Shown here in pieces: positions 40,385 to 49,270 of a stretch of DNA of 64,000 nt. Numbering within the stretch: position 1 is the first letter of the stretch; the number at the start of each line of letters is the position of its first letter. A program made the translations under genes and the position numbers. The stretch is from positions 1,639,749 to 1,703,748 of the forward strand of contig NZ_CP059563.1 of NCBI RefSeq assembly GCF_014054725.1. The letters run 5' to 3'. The DNA is from Conchiformibius steedae. GTDB lineage: Bacteria > Pseudomonadota > Gammaproteobacteria > Burkholderiales > Neisseriaceae. The notes beneath the pieces are model-generated. The model did no database searches. It was not told where the DNA came from and worked only from the letters and a program-made list of their open reading frames with translations.

Positions 40385-42063
40385 ACCCTACCCCGCCACT
40401 GTTACCCGTTGCCGAATTGGACGACACTTTACGCCGTTTTCTCAACCATATCCGCCCTCTGCTGGACGACCACGCCTACGCCCAAGCCGAAAGCGATGCC
40501 CGTGCGTTTTGGCGCGATACCGCCCCTGCCCTGCAACAAGCCTTACAACAACGCGCCCAATCACGCCCCGACAGCAGTTGGCTGATTGATACTTGGCTGA
40601 ACAGCTATTTAAGTATCCGTACGCCGCTGCCTTTGGCAAGCAATGTCGGTTTCGGCATACCCATGCACGGCGCAGACATCGCGCAATGGTGCGCGGCAAT
40701 GGCAGGCGTGTGCGCCGATTGGCATCATCAACGCATTGAAACGCCCGTTTCGCCGCAAGGTGCGCCCGTGTGCATGGAACAATGGCGCATTTTGGCGGGC
40801 GCGGCGCGAATCCCCGCGCAAGGTTGCGATGAATACCGTTTTGCCACACATTCACGCCATATCGGGGTATTGCATCAAGGTTGGTATTACCGCGTTCCCG
40901 CACTGGACGAACACGGCGAAGCCTTGTCTGCCGACCATTTCCGCGCCGTATTCGCCCACATTGGCGCACAACACGAACTCAATCCCTATCCCGTCAGCGT
41001 GCCTGTGGTATTAGGTGGCGACGACAGCGCCCGTTTGTACGCCGATTTGCGCCGCGAACCCGCCAACGCCGCGCTGTTGGACGCCATTGCAGACGATTTG
41101 TTCCACATCAGCCTGTATCACGAAGCCTTGTCTGCCGATGAAGACCTTGCCCGCGCCACTTTCGCGCCCGATGGCGGCATTTGGTTTTACAAACCGCTGA
41201 CCTTCTGCCACAACCTTGCCACCCAAAGGCTGTTTTTGCATGTGGAACACACTTGGGAAGACGGCGGCGCACTAAAAGGCATGATTGCCCGCGCCGTTGC
41301 CAAATTGTCCGATACCGAACAAACCGCAACAGCCGCAGAAAGCACCGCCCCCGTCCGTCAAAGCTGGCAATTAAGCCCCGAACAGCAGCACAATTGGGCG
41401 AAATGGCAGCAGCAATACGCCCGCCGCGCCCGTGCCATGCACGTTCACAGTTTCCGCGCACCGCTTAACGGCATTACTATTCCCAAAGGCATCAGCCAAG
41501 ATGCACTGATGCAGTTTGCTTTGCAATACGGACAATTAGTGGCATTCGGAAAGGTACGCAATACTTATGAAGCCGTAGATGTAAGCCACTTTTTGCGCGG
41601 ACGCACCGAATGCGTGCGCCCCGTGTCGGTGGAATCGCTGGCATTTGTGCAAAGTTTGCTGACAGGCAGCGCCGCAGGCGATGCGTTTACCGCCGCATTG
41701 GCAGAACACAAAGCCCGCATCAAAACCGCCAAAACAGGCTTGGGCGCAAACCGACATTTATTGGGTTTGCACACCGAAGCGCGGGCAGCGGGCGCGGATA
41801 CCTCTTGGTTTGAGGGCGAGGCTTACCAATTGTTTACCCAAGACTTTTTGTCCACATCCACCGTGGGCGACGATGCTTTGGTGCGCAATTTTGCCTTTGC
41901 GCCCACCAGCGAAGGGGGATTGGGTGTGAATTATACTTTAACATCCGATGCTTGGCTGTTTACCGTGAGCTTTCACGCCGACCAAGCAGTAGAAGCGGCG
42001 CGTTTTGCCGCTGCCGTGCAAGCAGGGGCGCAACACATTTTGCAGTTTATTGCCCAAATGTAA
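40381..42063 (+). CDS. Carnitine/choline O-acyltransferase family protein
   Basis: The 560-residue protein matches the eukaryote-type carnitine and choline acyltransferases along its whole length. WLIDTWLNSYLSIRTPLPL is the family's N-terminal substrate-binding segment, H290 in LHVEHTWEDG is the catalytic base, and KGISQDALMQFALQ is followed by NTYEAVDVSHFLRGRTEC. GANRHLLGL, then LSTSTVG and the later GGLGVNY complete the pattern. It has no signal peptide or membrane segment, so it should act in the cytoplasm, moving an acyl group between CoA and carnitine or choline. The family is rare in bacteria. It is translationally coupled to the 57-residue membrane protein. Confidence 0.9.
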   Translation: MNPTPPLLPVAELDDTLRRFLNHIRPLLDDHAYAQAESDARAFWRDTAPALQQALQQRAQSRPDSSWLIDTWLNSYLSIRTPLPLASNVGFGIPMHGADIAQWCAAMAGVCADWHHQRIETPVSPQGAPVCMEQWRILAGAARIPAQGCDEYRFATHSRHIGVLHQGWYYRVPALDEHGEALSADHFRAVFAHIGAQHELNPYPVSVPVVLGGDDSARLYADLRREPANAALLDAIADDLFHISLYHEALSADEDLARATFAPDGGIWFYKPLTFCHNLATQRLFLHVEHTWEDGGALKGMIARAVAKLSDTEQTATAAESTAPVRQSWQLSPEQQHNWAKWQQQYARRARAMHVHSFRAPLNGITIPKGISQDALMQFALQYGQLVAFGKVRNTYEAVDVSHFLRGRTECVRPVSVESLAFVQSLLTGSAAGDAFTAALAEHKARIKTAKTGLGANRHLLGLHTEARAAGADTSWFEGEAYQLFTQDFLSTSTVGDDALVRNFAFAPTSEGGLGVNYTLTSDAWLFTVSFHADQAVEAARFAAAVQAGAQHILQFIAQM

Positions 42064-42167
42064 ACCGTGAGTTTTTGTAAAGCGTTTTTAACACAAAATC
42101 CATGAGTTTTGACCGCAACACTAGCCCTTAAAACCCTTTATTTTCAATTAAAAACATCAAAATCACA

Positions 42168-42203
42168 CGCCCGCAGTCCCCATCAGGCTGCGGGCGTTTG
42201 CTT
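42168..42203 (+). terminator. Terminator after the acyltransferase operon
   Basis: The 9-bp GC-rich stem CGCCCGCAG with CTGCGGGCG (42168-42176 with 42188-42196) is followed by TTTGCTT. Confidence 0.85.
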
Positions 42204-42233
42204 GCGAAAAAACAGGCTTGCGTTTACAATAAT

Positions 42234-42248
42234 TGTTACATTATAACA
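42234..42248 (+). promoter_or_regulatory. Zur box upstream of znuD
   Basis: TGTTACATTATAACA matches the neisserial Zur operator TGTTATDNHATAACA at 14 of 15 positions. It ends 10 bases before the znuD start, where a bound repressor would block transcription when zinc is plentiful. Confidence 0.8.
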
Positions 42249-42258
42249 TTCAAAAAAG

Positions 42259-44820
42259 ATGACGATGATGTTTTCCCGTATGTTGATTTTACCGCTGCTG
42301 CTAGGCTTGGGCGCGAACGCAGCTTATGCGGAACAGAACACCAGCCCCGCCAAACCCGCCACAGAAGATAACGAAGGCAAAACCTTGCCCGCCATGCAGG
42401 GCGTAGGCAAACGCCGCGACACCGCCCAGCCGTTTTCAGGCAACCGCAAAGCCAGCGATATGGTGATTAGCCAAGAAAAACTGAAAAGCCGTTCTGCCAA
42501 TTTGGGCGAAGCACTGGCAGGCGAATTGGGGATTCACGGCAATCCCTTTGGCGGTGGCGCGAGTGCGCCCGTGATTCGCGGACAAGAAGGCGTGCGCGTG
42601 AAAATTTTGCAAGGCGGTTCGGATGTGGTGGATATGTCTGCCCTTTCGCCCGACCACGCTGTGGCTGCCGACACCCTGTTGGCGCAACAGGTGGAAGTGT
42701 TGCGCGGTACGTCTACTTTAGCGTATGCCGCCGCGTCGCCCGCAGGCGTGATTAACATTACCGACAAACGCATTCCCGACCGCTTGCCCGCCAAAGGTTG
42801 GGAAGCGGAAACAGGCGTGCGTTTTGACACCGCTGCCAAAGAAAAAGCCCTTACCGCAGGCGCAACTTTCGGCATTGGCAAACACTTTGCCGTGCGCGCC
42901 GAAGGTTTGGAGCGCAAATCAGACGATTACCGCGTTCCGGGTATCAATTTGGGCGAAACCCTGAAATACGTTCCCGATACCTACAACCGTTCCCATACCG
43001 GCACTTTGGGCGTATCGTGGGTCGGGCAAAACGGACATTTGGGCGTATCCTACAGCCACCGCAAAGACCGTTATGGTTTACCTGGACACAACCACATGCT
43101 GGATAACTGTAGCGGACACGTTTTTGACGTCACCACCGCTTCTGCCGTCAAACGCAATTACCTGCTGCCCTATCCGCATCTGATTGGCGATGAAGACGTG
43201 AATTTGTCGCAACACTTCCACTGCCACACCGAACACAGCAGCAACGCCAAACACAGCCACGACAATGTGTACGGACACAAACACGACCACGGCGAACCGG
43301 GACCGTGGATTGATATGCGTGTGCGCCGTTACGATGTGCGCGGCGAATGGCGTACCCAACTGCCCTTTTTGGAAAAAATCCGTTTGACCAGCGCCTACAC
43401 CGATTATTACCACGATGAAAAAAATGACGGTAAAGTCTATATCAGCCCCGATGACCCCGAAGGCTGGCGCGAACGCAAGCTGAAAGATGCCGCTGCCCGC
43501 AAAGGCAAACCCGATATTATTTTGAAAAATAAAGGTTTGAATACCCGTTTGGAATTCTTCCACCGCTTTGGCAGCGTATGGAACGGCATGGCGGGCGTGC
43601 AATATCAAACCCAACGCAGCAGCGCACGCCGCGTGATGCCGCCGATGATTGGCGGCGAACGCTACATCAACGAGCGCAACCCCTTGGTGGACAACACCAA
43701 CAAACAATTAAGCCTATTTGCCTTGCAACAATACCGCCGTGGCAACTGGTTGGCAGAAGGTGGCGTGCGTTGGGAGAAACAGCGTATTCCCATTCGTTAC
43801 GACCACGACCTGTTGGCGCAATACGTTAAACCTGGCACCCAACAGCCCGATTTAAAACCCTATTCGCAAAAAGCCCTGTCGTATTCGGGCAGCTTATTGT
43901 GGGATTTCAAACCAGGATACCGCCTGTCGCTGACCGCATCGCACAACGAACGCCTGCCCACACCGATGGAGCTGTATTACCACGGCAAACATTTGGCGAC
44001 CAACTCGTTTGAATATGGTAACAAAGACCTGAAAAAAGAACGTTCCAACAACTACGAAATCGGCTTGCGCTATTTCGGCGACAAATGGGACTACAAACTG
44101 AGCGTGTACCACAACCGCTTTAAAAACTATATTTACAACGAAAACCTGTACCGCAGCGGCAATCTGTTTATCCGCCGCAATACGCAGGCGCAAGGGCGTT
44201 TTCACGGCGTGGAAGGCGAAGTAAGCTACCGCTTCAAACCCACCCACCAAGTTACCCTGTTTGGCGATATGGTGCGCGGACGCTTGTTCGGACTGTCGCC
44301 CGTTTACGGCGATAAAATCTACCGCGAATACGAATGCGTAGATGAAGACGGTTTGGAAGACACCTGCTTTGAAGTGGTGGGACGTGAAAAAATTGAGCGC
44401 CCCGACCGCCACGCGCCACGCGTTCCGCCCACACGTTTGGGCTTGCGCCTGAACAGCCAATGGGGTGATAACTGGACGGCTTCATTAGAATATGCGCGTG
44501 TGTGGGCGCAAAACCGCACCGCCGTGTCGCAGTTCCCCCGAGAACGTGATGATGAAGACGACGAAGATGAAGATGAAGGCAATCCGAAACCGCGCCAACA
44601 AAAACTGTATGCCGAACCTGTGTTGGAAGACCCAACCAGCGGTTATCATTTGTTGAACGCAGGCATTGCCTACCGCAAACGCATCGGCAAAGCGGATTAC
44701 CGCGTGTCTTTAGACGCATTTAACTTACTGAACAAAAAGGTTTATATCCACAATTCGCATCTGCCTTATGTTCCGCGCCCCGGACGGAATTTTGTATTTG
44801 GCGTGAATGTGTCGTTCTAA
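42259..44820 (+). CDS. znuD: ZnuD, TonB-dependent zinc receptor
   Basis: The 853-residue outer-membrane receptor has a signal peptide (cut near AYA/EQ at residue 24), a plug domain with the SANLGEALAGELGI and GVRVKILQGG segments, and a 22-strand barrel that ends GRNFVFGVNVSF. One extracellular loop (roughly residues 315-350) is packed with His and contains HFHCHTEHSS and HKHDHGE, as in neisserial ZnuD, where His loops bind zinc. Another loop near the end is a run of Asp and Glu. A Zur box just upstream fits induction by low zinc. It was probably scored as a generic TonB receptor elsewhere, but the His loop and the operator make zinc the best substrate. Confidence 0.9.
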   Translation: MTMMFSRMLILPLLLGLGANAAYAEQNTSPAKPATEDNEGKTLPAMQGVGKRRDTAQPFSGNRKASDMVISQEKLKSRSANLGEALAGELGIHGNPFGGGASAPVIRGQEGVRVKILQGGSDVVDMSALSPDHAVAADTLLAQQVEVLRGTSTLAYAAASPAGVINITDKRIPDRLPAKGWEAETGVRFDTAAKEKALTAGATFGIGKHFAVRAEGLERKSDDYRVPGINLGETLKYVPDTYNRSHTGTLGVSWVGQNGHLGVSYSHRKDRYGLPGHNHMLDNCSGHVFDVTTASAVKRNYLLPYPHLIGDEDVNLSQHFHCHTEHSSNAKHSHDNVYGHKHDHGEPGPWIDMRVRRYDVRGEWRTQLPFLEKIRLTSAYTDYYHDEKNDGKVYISPDDPEGWRERKLKDAAARKGKPDIILKNKGLNTRLEFFHRFGSVWNGMAGVQYQTQRSSARRVMPPMIGGERYINERNPLVDNTNKQLSLFALQQYRRGNWLAEGGVRWEKQRIPIRYDHDLLAQYVKPGTQQPDLKPYSQKALSYSGSLLWDFKPGYRLSLTASHNERLPTPMELYYHGKHLATNSFEYGNKDLKKERSNNYEIGLRYFGDKWDYKLSVYHNRFKNYIYNENLYRSGNLFIRRNTQAQGRFHGVEGEVSYRFKPTHQVTLFGDMVRGRLFGLSPVYGDKIYREYECVDEDGLEDTCFEVVGREKIERPDRHAPRVPPTRLGLRLNSQWGDNWTASLEYARVWAQNRTAVSQFPRERDDEDDEDEDEGNPKPRQQKLYAEPVLEDPTSGYHLLNAGIAYRKRIGKADYRVSLDAFNLLNKKVYIHNSHLPYVPRPGRNFVFGVNVSF

Positions 44821-44841
44821 CATCAGAATCTTTAAAAAAAC

Positions 44842-44872
44842 AAAAGGCTTGGTCAAAAACCAAGCCTTTTTT
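44842..44872. terminator. Bidirectional terminator between znuD and the thioredoxin-like gene
   Basis: The 12-bp stem AAAAGGCTTGGT with ACCAAGCCTTTT (44842-44853 with 44859-44870) is followed by further T residues and serves both converging genes. Confidence 0.92.
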
Positions 44873-44874
44873 GA

Positions 44875-45381
44875 TTATTTAGACATCAGCGATACCGCTG
44901 CCCAACGCGCTTTCAAACCCCAATAGCTTGCCATGCCTGAGGTGCTGTGGCGCACTTTGCCGCCGCGCACAAACACAATAGTGGGCGTGGCACGGATTTT
45001 CCAGCGGCGCGACCATTCGCCGTGTGAGTCGTTTAGCGTGGCAAAATGCCAGTTGTGCTCGCGCAAATAACGCTGTACTTCGGCATCGCTGCCCGATTGC
45101 AGGGCAATCCCCACCACTTTTACGCCGTCTTGGTGCAGTTTTTCCAGCGCGGGTGAAGTGTGGCGGCAGATTCCGCACCATGTCGCCCAAAAATACAGCA
45201 CCACAGTGTCGTTTTGGCTGGCTTGTGCCAAGGTTTGCGCCGATTCGGGCAAACGCATTTGCGCGGCATCGGCAGGCACTTTGGGACTGCGCCACCAGTC
45301 TGCCAATGCCGACACCAGCGCCACAATCAGCAGCAGCTGTGCGCCCTGTTTCAGGCGGAATGCCCAACCTTTACGGTTCAC
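44875..45381 (-). CDS. TlpA/DsbE-like membrane-anchored thioredoxin
   Basis: The 168-residue protein has an N-terminal membrane anchor (about residues 14-29) and a periplasmic thioredoxin fold with the redox motif CGIC (69-72) and the cis-proline segment RATPTIVF. It should reduce or form disulfides in exported proteins; the partner is unknown. Its start overlaps the tkt stop by 4 bases (ATGA), so its translation is coupled to transketolase. Confidence 0.88.
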   Translation of the reverse strand: MNRKGWAFRLKQGAQLLLIVALVSALADWWRSPKVPADAAQMRLPESAQTLAQASQNDTVVLYFWATWCGICRHTSPALEKLHQDGVKVVGIALQSGSDAEVQRYLREHNWHFATLNDSHGEWSRRWKIRATPTIVFVRGGKVRHSTSGMASYWGLKARWAAVSLMSK

Positions 45382-47348
45382 AAAACGGCTTTCACGGCAT
45401 CTACCACGTTTTCAACAGTAAAGCCGAATTCACGGAACAGCTGCTCGGCAGGCGCAGATTCGCCAAAGCGGTCCAAGCCCACCAATACATCAGCGTATTT
45501 ATACCAACCGTCTGTTACGCCTGCTTCCACCGCCACACGCGGCAAATCCAAGGGCAATACGCTTTCTTGGTATTCATCGCTTTGGCGGTCAAACACATTG
45601 GTGCTGGGCATGGACACCACGTTTACGGCGATGCCTTGTTCTGCCAACTGCGCTTGTGCGTTTAATGCCAGTTCCACTTCCGAACCCGTGGCGATAATCA
45701 CGGCTTGGGGGTTTTCCACTGCGCTTAACACATAGCCGCCGCGTTCAATATTCGCCAAAGTTTCGGCATCACGCGGCACAAAGGGCAGGTTTTGACGGCT
45801 GAACACCAAGCAGCTGGGGTGGTCTGCGGCTTTTACCGCTTGCGCCCACGCAATCAGGCTTTCGGCGGTATCGCACGGACGCCAAACGTCCATATTCGGC
45901 ATCAGGCGCAAGGTGGCGGTTTGTTCCACAGGCTGATGGGTGGGACCGTCTTCGCCCAAGCCGATGGAATCGTGGGTAAACACAAATACGGGGTTGATTT
46001 TCATCAATGCTGCCATGCGCAGGGCATTGCGGGCGTATTCGCTGAACATTAAAAAGGTTGCGCCAAAGGGTTTAACACCACCGTGCAGGGTCATGCCGTT
46101 CATAATCGCCGCCATGCCGAATTCGCGCACGCCGTAATGAATATAATTGCCGCCGTGTTCGCGTGTTACGGCGCGGCTGTTTGACCAGTCGGTTAAATTG
46201 GACGGGGTCAAATCCGCCGAACCGCCCACCAGTTCGGGCAACACTTGCGCCAAGATTTCAATGCTGTTTTGGCTGGCTTTGCGCGTGGCGATTTTTTCGC
46301 CTTTTTCGCAAACGGCTTGCAGGGCAGCCTGAATATGCGCGTCAAAGTTTTCAGGCAGCCTGCCTTCGCTGCGGCGGACAAATTCGGCAGCCAGTTCGGG
46401 GAAACGCTGTTGGTATTCGGCAAACAGGACATTCCATTCCGCTTCCAGTTTTGCGCCTGCTTCTTTGGCGTTCCATGCGGCGTAAATGTCTGCGGGAATA
46501 TGGAAAGGCTCGTGCGCCCAATTCAGCGCGGCGCGGGTGGCGGCGATTTCGTCTGCGCCCAAAGGTGCGCCGTGGGTTTTGTGGCTGCCTTCTTTATTGG
46601 CTGCACCTTTGCCAATCAAGGTCTTGCAGCAGATAATGGACGGTTTGCCTGTTTCGGCGCGTGCGGCTTCAATGGCGGCGCGGACGGCTTCGGCATTGTG
46701 TCCGTCCACATTCGGCACAACGTGCCAACCATAGCTTTCAAAACGCTGCGGAATATTCTCGGTAAACCAACCGTCTACTTTGCCGTCAATGGAAATATTA
46801 TTATCATCATACAAAACAATCAGTTTACCCAAACCCAGCGTTCCCGCCAGCGAGCAGGCTTCGTGCGACACGCCTTCCATCAGGCAGCCGTCGCCCAAAA
46901 ACACATAAGTATGATGGTCCACAATATTCAAACCGTCGCGGTTAAACTCGGCGGCAAGGATTTTTTCCGCCAACGCCATGCCCACGGCATTGGCAATGCC
47001 CTGTCCCAGCGGGCCTGTGGTGGTTTCCACGCCGTCGGTGTAGCCGTATTCGGGGTGTCCGGGGGTTTTGCTGTGCAGTTGGCGGAAGTTTTTCAAATCA
47101 TCGGTAGAAAGGTTGTAACCGCTTAAATGCAGCAGGCTGTACAGCAGCGCGGAAGCGTGTCCGTTGGACAGCACAAAACGGTCGCGGTTGGCAAAACGCG
47201 GGTTGGCGGGATTGTGACGCAGAAAACCGCGCCACAGCACGTCTGCCATATCCGCCATGCCCATCGGCGCACCGGGGTGACCCGATTTGGCTTGTTCAAC
47301 CATGTCCATAGACAAAAAACGCAAGGCGTTTGCGGTGGGGGAAGTCAT
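45378..47348 (-). CDS. tkt: Transketolase
   Basis: The 656-residue thiamine-diphosphate enzyme of the pentose phosphate pathway has the cofactor motif running from GDGCLMEG to LYDDNNIS, an N-terminal HPGAPMG segment and the central [10 protein letters not shown] region. The length is standard. The thioredoxin-like gene overlaps its end. Confidence 0.97.
   Translation of the reverse strand: MTSPTANALRFLSMDMVEQAKSGHPGAPMGMADMADVLWRGFLRHNPANPRFANRDRFVLSNGHASALLYSLLHLSGYNLSTDDLKNFRQLHSKTPGHPEYGYTDGVETTTGPLGQGIANAVGMALAEKILAAEFNRDGLNIVDHHTYVFLGDGCLMEGVSHEACSLAGTLGLGKLIVLYDDNNISIDGKVDGWFTENIPQRFESYGWHVVPNVDGHNAEAVRAAIEAARAETGKPSIICCKTLIGKGAANKEGSHKTHGAPLGADEIAATRAALNWAHEPFHIPADIYAAWNAKEAGAKLEAEWNVLFAEYQQRFPELAAEFVRRSEGRLPENFDAHIQAALQAVCEKGEKIATRKASQNSIEILAQVLPELVGGSADLTPSNLTDWSNSRAVTREHGGNYIHYGVREFGMAAIMNGMTLHGGVKPFGATFLMFSEYARNALRMAALMKINPVFVFTHDSIGLGEDGPTHQPVEQTATLRLMPNMDVWRPCDTAESLIAWAQAVKAADHPSCLVFSRQNLPFVPRDAETLANIERGGYVLSAVENPQAVIIATGSEVELALNAQAQLAEQGIAVNVVSMPSTNVFDRQSDEYQESVLPLDLPRVAVEAGVTDGWYKYADVLVGLDRFGESAPAEQLFREFGFTVENVVDAVKAVL
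46350..46361 (-). other. DNA-uptake-like word inside tkt
   Basis: The plus strand reads TTCAGGCAGCCT, the complement of AGGCTGCCTGAA, a 12-base uptake dialect described for Simonsiella-type Neisseriaceae. It is an exact match. Confidence 0.55.
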
Positions 47349-47448
47349 GGGAAATCCTTTGCAAAAAGTAGGGGAAACGGGCGCGATTATAGCCCAAATC
47401 GGTGTGATACCCGCGCTTGCTTTAAGGTTTTATCTGTTTGAAAGTGTT

Positions 47449-47490
47449 TCAGGCAGCCTGAAAGCGGATTCTCCGTTTCAGACTGCCTGA
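47449..47490. terminator. Hairpin with uptake-like words between putP and tkt
   Basis: Two 15-base arms (47449-47463 and 47476-47490) pair with a single mismatch. The left arm overlaps an exact AGGCTGCCTGAA on the minus strand (47448-47459). Such inverted pairs of uptake words often serve as terminators in Neisseriaceae. The T-run is on the plus side, so its strength on the minus strand is uncertain. Confidence 0.7.
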
Positions 47491-47512
47491 TTTTAGCGGC
47501 TATGCCAACGTT

Positions 47513-49009
47513 TTACACGGCTTTTTTAAATGCTTCATCAGCTTGCTCAAAGCGTTGTTGTACCTCTGCGCTGGGTTCTTTGCCCATCAGCGATACCGCC
47601 ACAATCGCCAGCAGCGACACGATAAAGCCCGGTACGATTTCATACAGGCTGCTGCCAGTCAGCGGCTTCCATGCCACCACCACCACCGCGCCCGCAATCA
47701 TGCCCGCCAGCGCACCCGCAGAGGTCATGCGTTTCCACAGCAGCGACAAAATCACCACAGGACCAAACGCTGCGCCAAAACCTGCCCACGCATACGATAC
47801 CAAGCCCAACACTTTGCTGTCAGGGTCGGCGGCAATCACAATCGCAATCACCGCTACCGCCAACACCATAATCCGTCCCACCCACACCAATTCATTTTGC
47901 GGCGCATTCGGGCGCAGAAAACCTTTATAAAAGTCTTCGGTAATCGCGCTGGAACACACCAGCAGTTGGCAAGACAAGGTGGACATTACCGCCGCCAAAA
48001 TCGCCGACAAAATCACGCCAGCCACCCACGGGTTAAACAGCAAAGTGGTTAAAGCAATAAAAATCCGTTCGGGATTGTCTGCCATCGCAGCTACTTTGTC
48101 GGGGTTGTTGCCGAAATAAGCGATGCCGAAATAACCTACCGCCACCGCGCCCGCCAAACACAGCACCATCCAAGTCATGCCGATACGGCGCGCCTGATGC
48201 AGCGATTTCACGCTTTCCGCCGCCATAAAACGCGCCAAAATATGCGGTTGCCCGAAATAGCCCAAGCCCCAAGCGGCGGTGGAAATAATGCCGACCAGTG
48301 TCGTACCTGCCAACAGGCTGGCGTATTCCTTGCCCGTGCTTTGCGCGGCTGCCTGAAGCGCGGCGGACATTTCGTCTGCGCCGCCCAATGCCAAATACAC
48401 CATAATCGGCGTTAAAATCAGCGCGAAAATCATCAGTGTTGCCTGAATGGTGTCTGTCCAGCTTACCGCCAAAAAGCCGCCGATAAAGGTGTAGGCAATG
48501 GTTGCACCCGCGCCCAGCCACATCGCTTGCGTGTAGCTGATGTCAAACAGGCTTTGGAACAAACGCGCCCCCGCCACTACGCCCGAAGCGCAGTAAATGG
48601 TAAAGAAAAACAGGATAATGGCGGCGGAAATCACCTTCATCGCCTGTCCTTTCGCACCAAAGCGGTGGAAAAAATAATCGGGCAACGTCAAAGCGTTATT
48701 ATTAAACTCGGTATGCACGCGCAAACGCCCCGCCACCAAACGCCAGTTAAAATACGCGCCCACGGTCAAGCCGATGGCAATCCACGCTTCGCTCATGCCC
48801 GACAGGTACACCGCACCAGGCAAGCCCATCAGCAGCCAGCCCGACATATCCGATGCCCCCGCCGACATAGCGGTAACAAAGCTGCCAAGGCTGCGTCCGC
48901 CCAAAATATAATCGTCAAAATTGCGCGTAGAAAAATACGCTGCCAAACCAATCAGCAACACCGCTATCAGGTAGATGCCGAAGGTAATGTACATGGGGTT
49001 GTAACTCAT
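47513..49009 (-). CDS. putP: Sodium/proline symporter
   Basis: The 498-residue protein has about 13 membrane segments of the sodium-solute symporter family. The early SAGASDMSGWLLMGLPGA segment, the GGFLAVSWTDTIQ region and the LSAILAAVMSTLSCQLLV sodium-site helix match PutP. It imports proline with sodium. It stands alone, with a hairpin downstream. Confidence 0.94.
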   Translation of the reverse strand: MSYNPMYITFGIYLIAVLLIGLAAYFSTRNFDDYILGGRSLGSFVTAMSAGASDMSGWLLMGLPGAVYLSGMSEAWIAIGLTVGAYFNWRLVAGRLRVHTEFNNNALTLPDYFFHRFGAKGQAMKVISAAIILFFFTIYCASGVVAGARLFQSLFDISYTQAMWLGAGATIAYTFIGGFLAVSWTDTIQATLMIFALILTPIMVYLALGGADEMSAALQAAAQSTGKEYASLLAGTTLVGIISTAAWGLGYFGQPHILARFMAAESVKSLHQARRIGMTWMVLCLAGAVAVGYFGIAYFGNNPDKVAAMADNPERIFIALTTLLFNPWVAGVILSAILAAVMSTLSCQLLVCSSAITEDFYKGFLRPNAPQNELVWVGRIMVLAVAVIAIVIAADPDSKVLGLVSYAWAGFGAAFGPVVILSLLWKRMTSAGALAGMIAGAVVVVAWKPLTGSSLYEIVPGFIVSLLAIVAVSLMGKEPSAEVQQRFEQADEAFKKAV

Positions 49010-49220
49010 TGTTAAACACCTTTCGTTGATGGTCCCAAAGAGACGTTATTGAATTTTCAGTTTTTACTTATCCATTTAAAATAATTTATTTTTTACACAG
49101 GTTAAACCAATGCCAAACAAAACATTTCAAACCAAGCAAAACTCAAGGCATTTAACCGCAACTGCCGATGTTTCGTCAAGATTAGTCAAATGATGTAAAA
49201 CCATTTGTCGTTTTACCCGC

Positions 49221-49252
49221 AAAAAAGGCGTTGCCCCAATCGGACAACGCCT
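49221..49252 (-). terminator. Terminator of the cbb3 oxidase operon
   Basis: An 8-bp stem, AGGCGTTG with CAACGCCT (49226-49233 with 49245-49252), is followed on the minus strand by six T residues. It lies just after the ccoP stop. Confidence 0.85.
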
Positions 49253-49270
49253 GTGTTTTTAAAAGACCAA

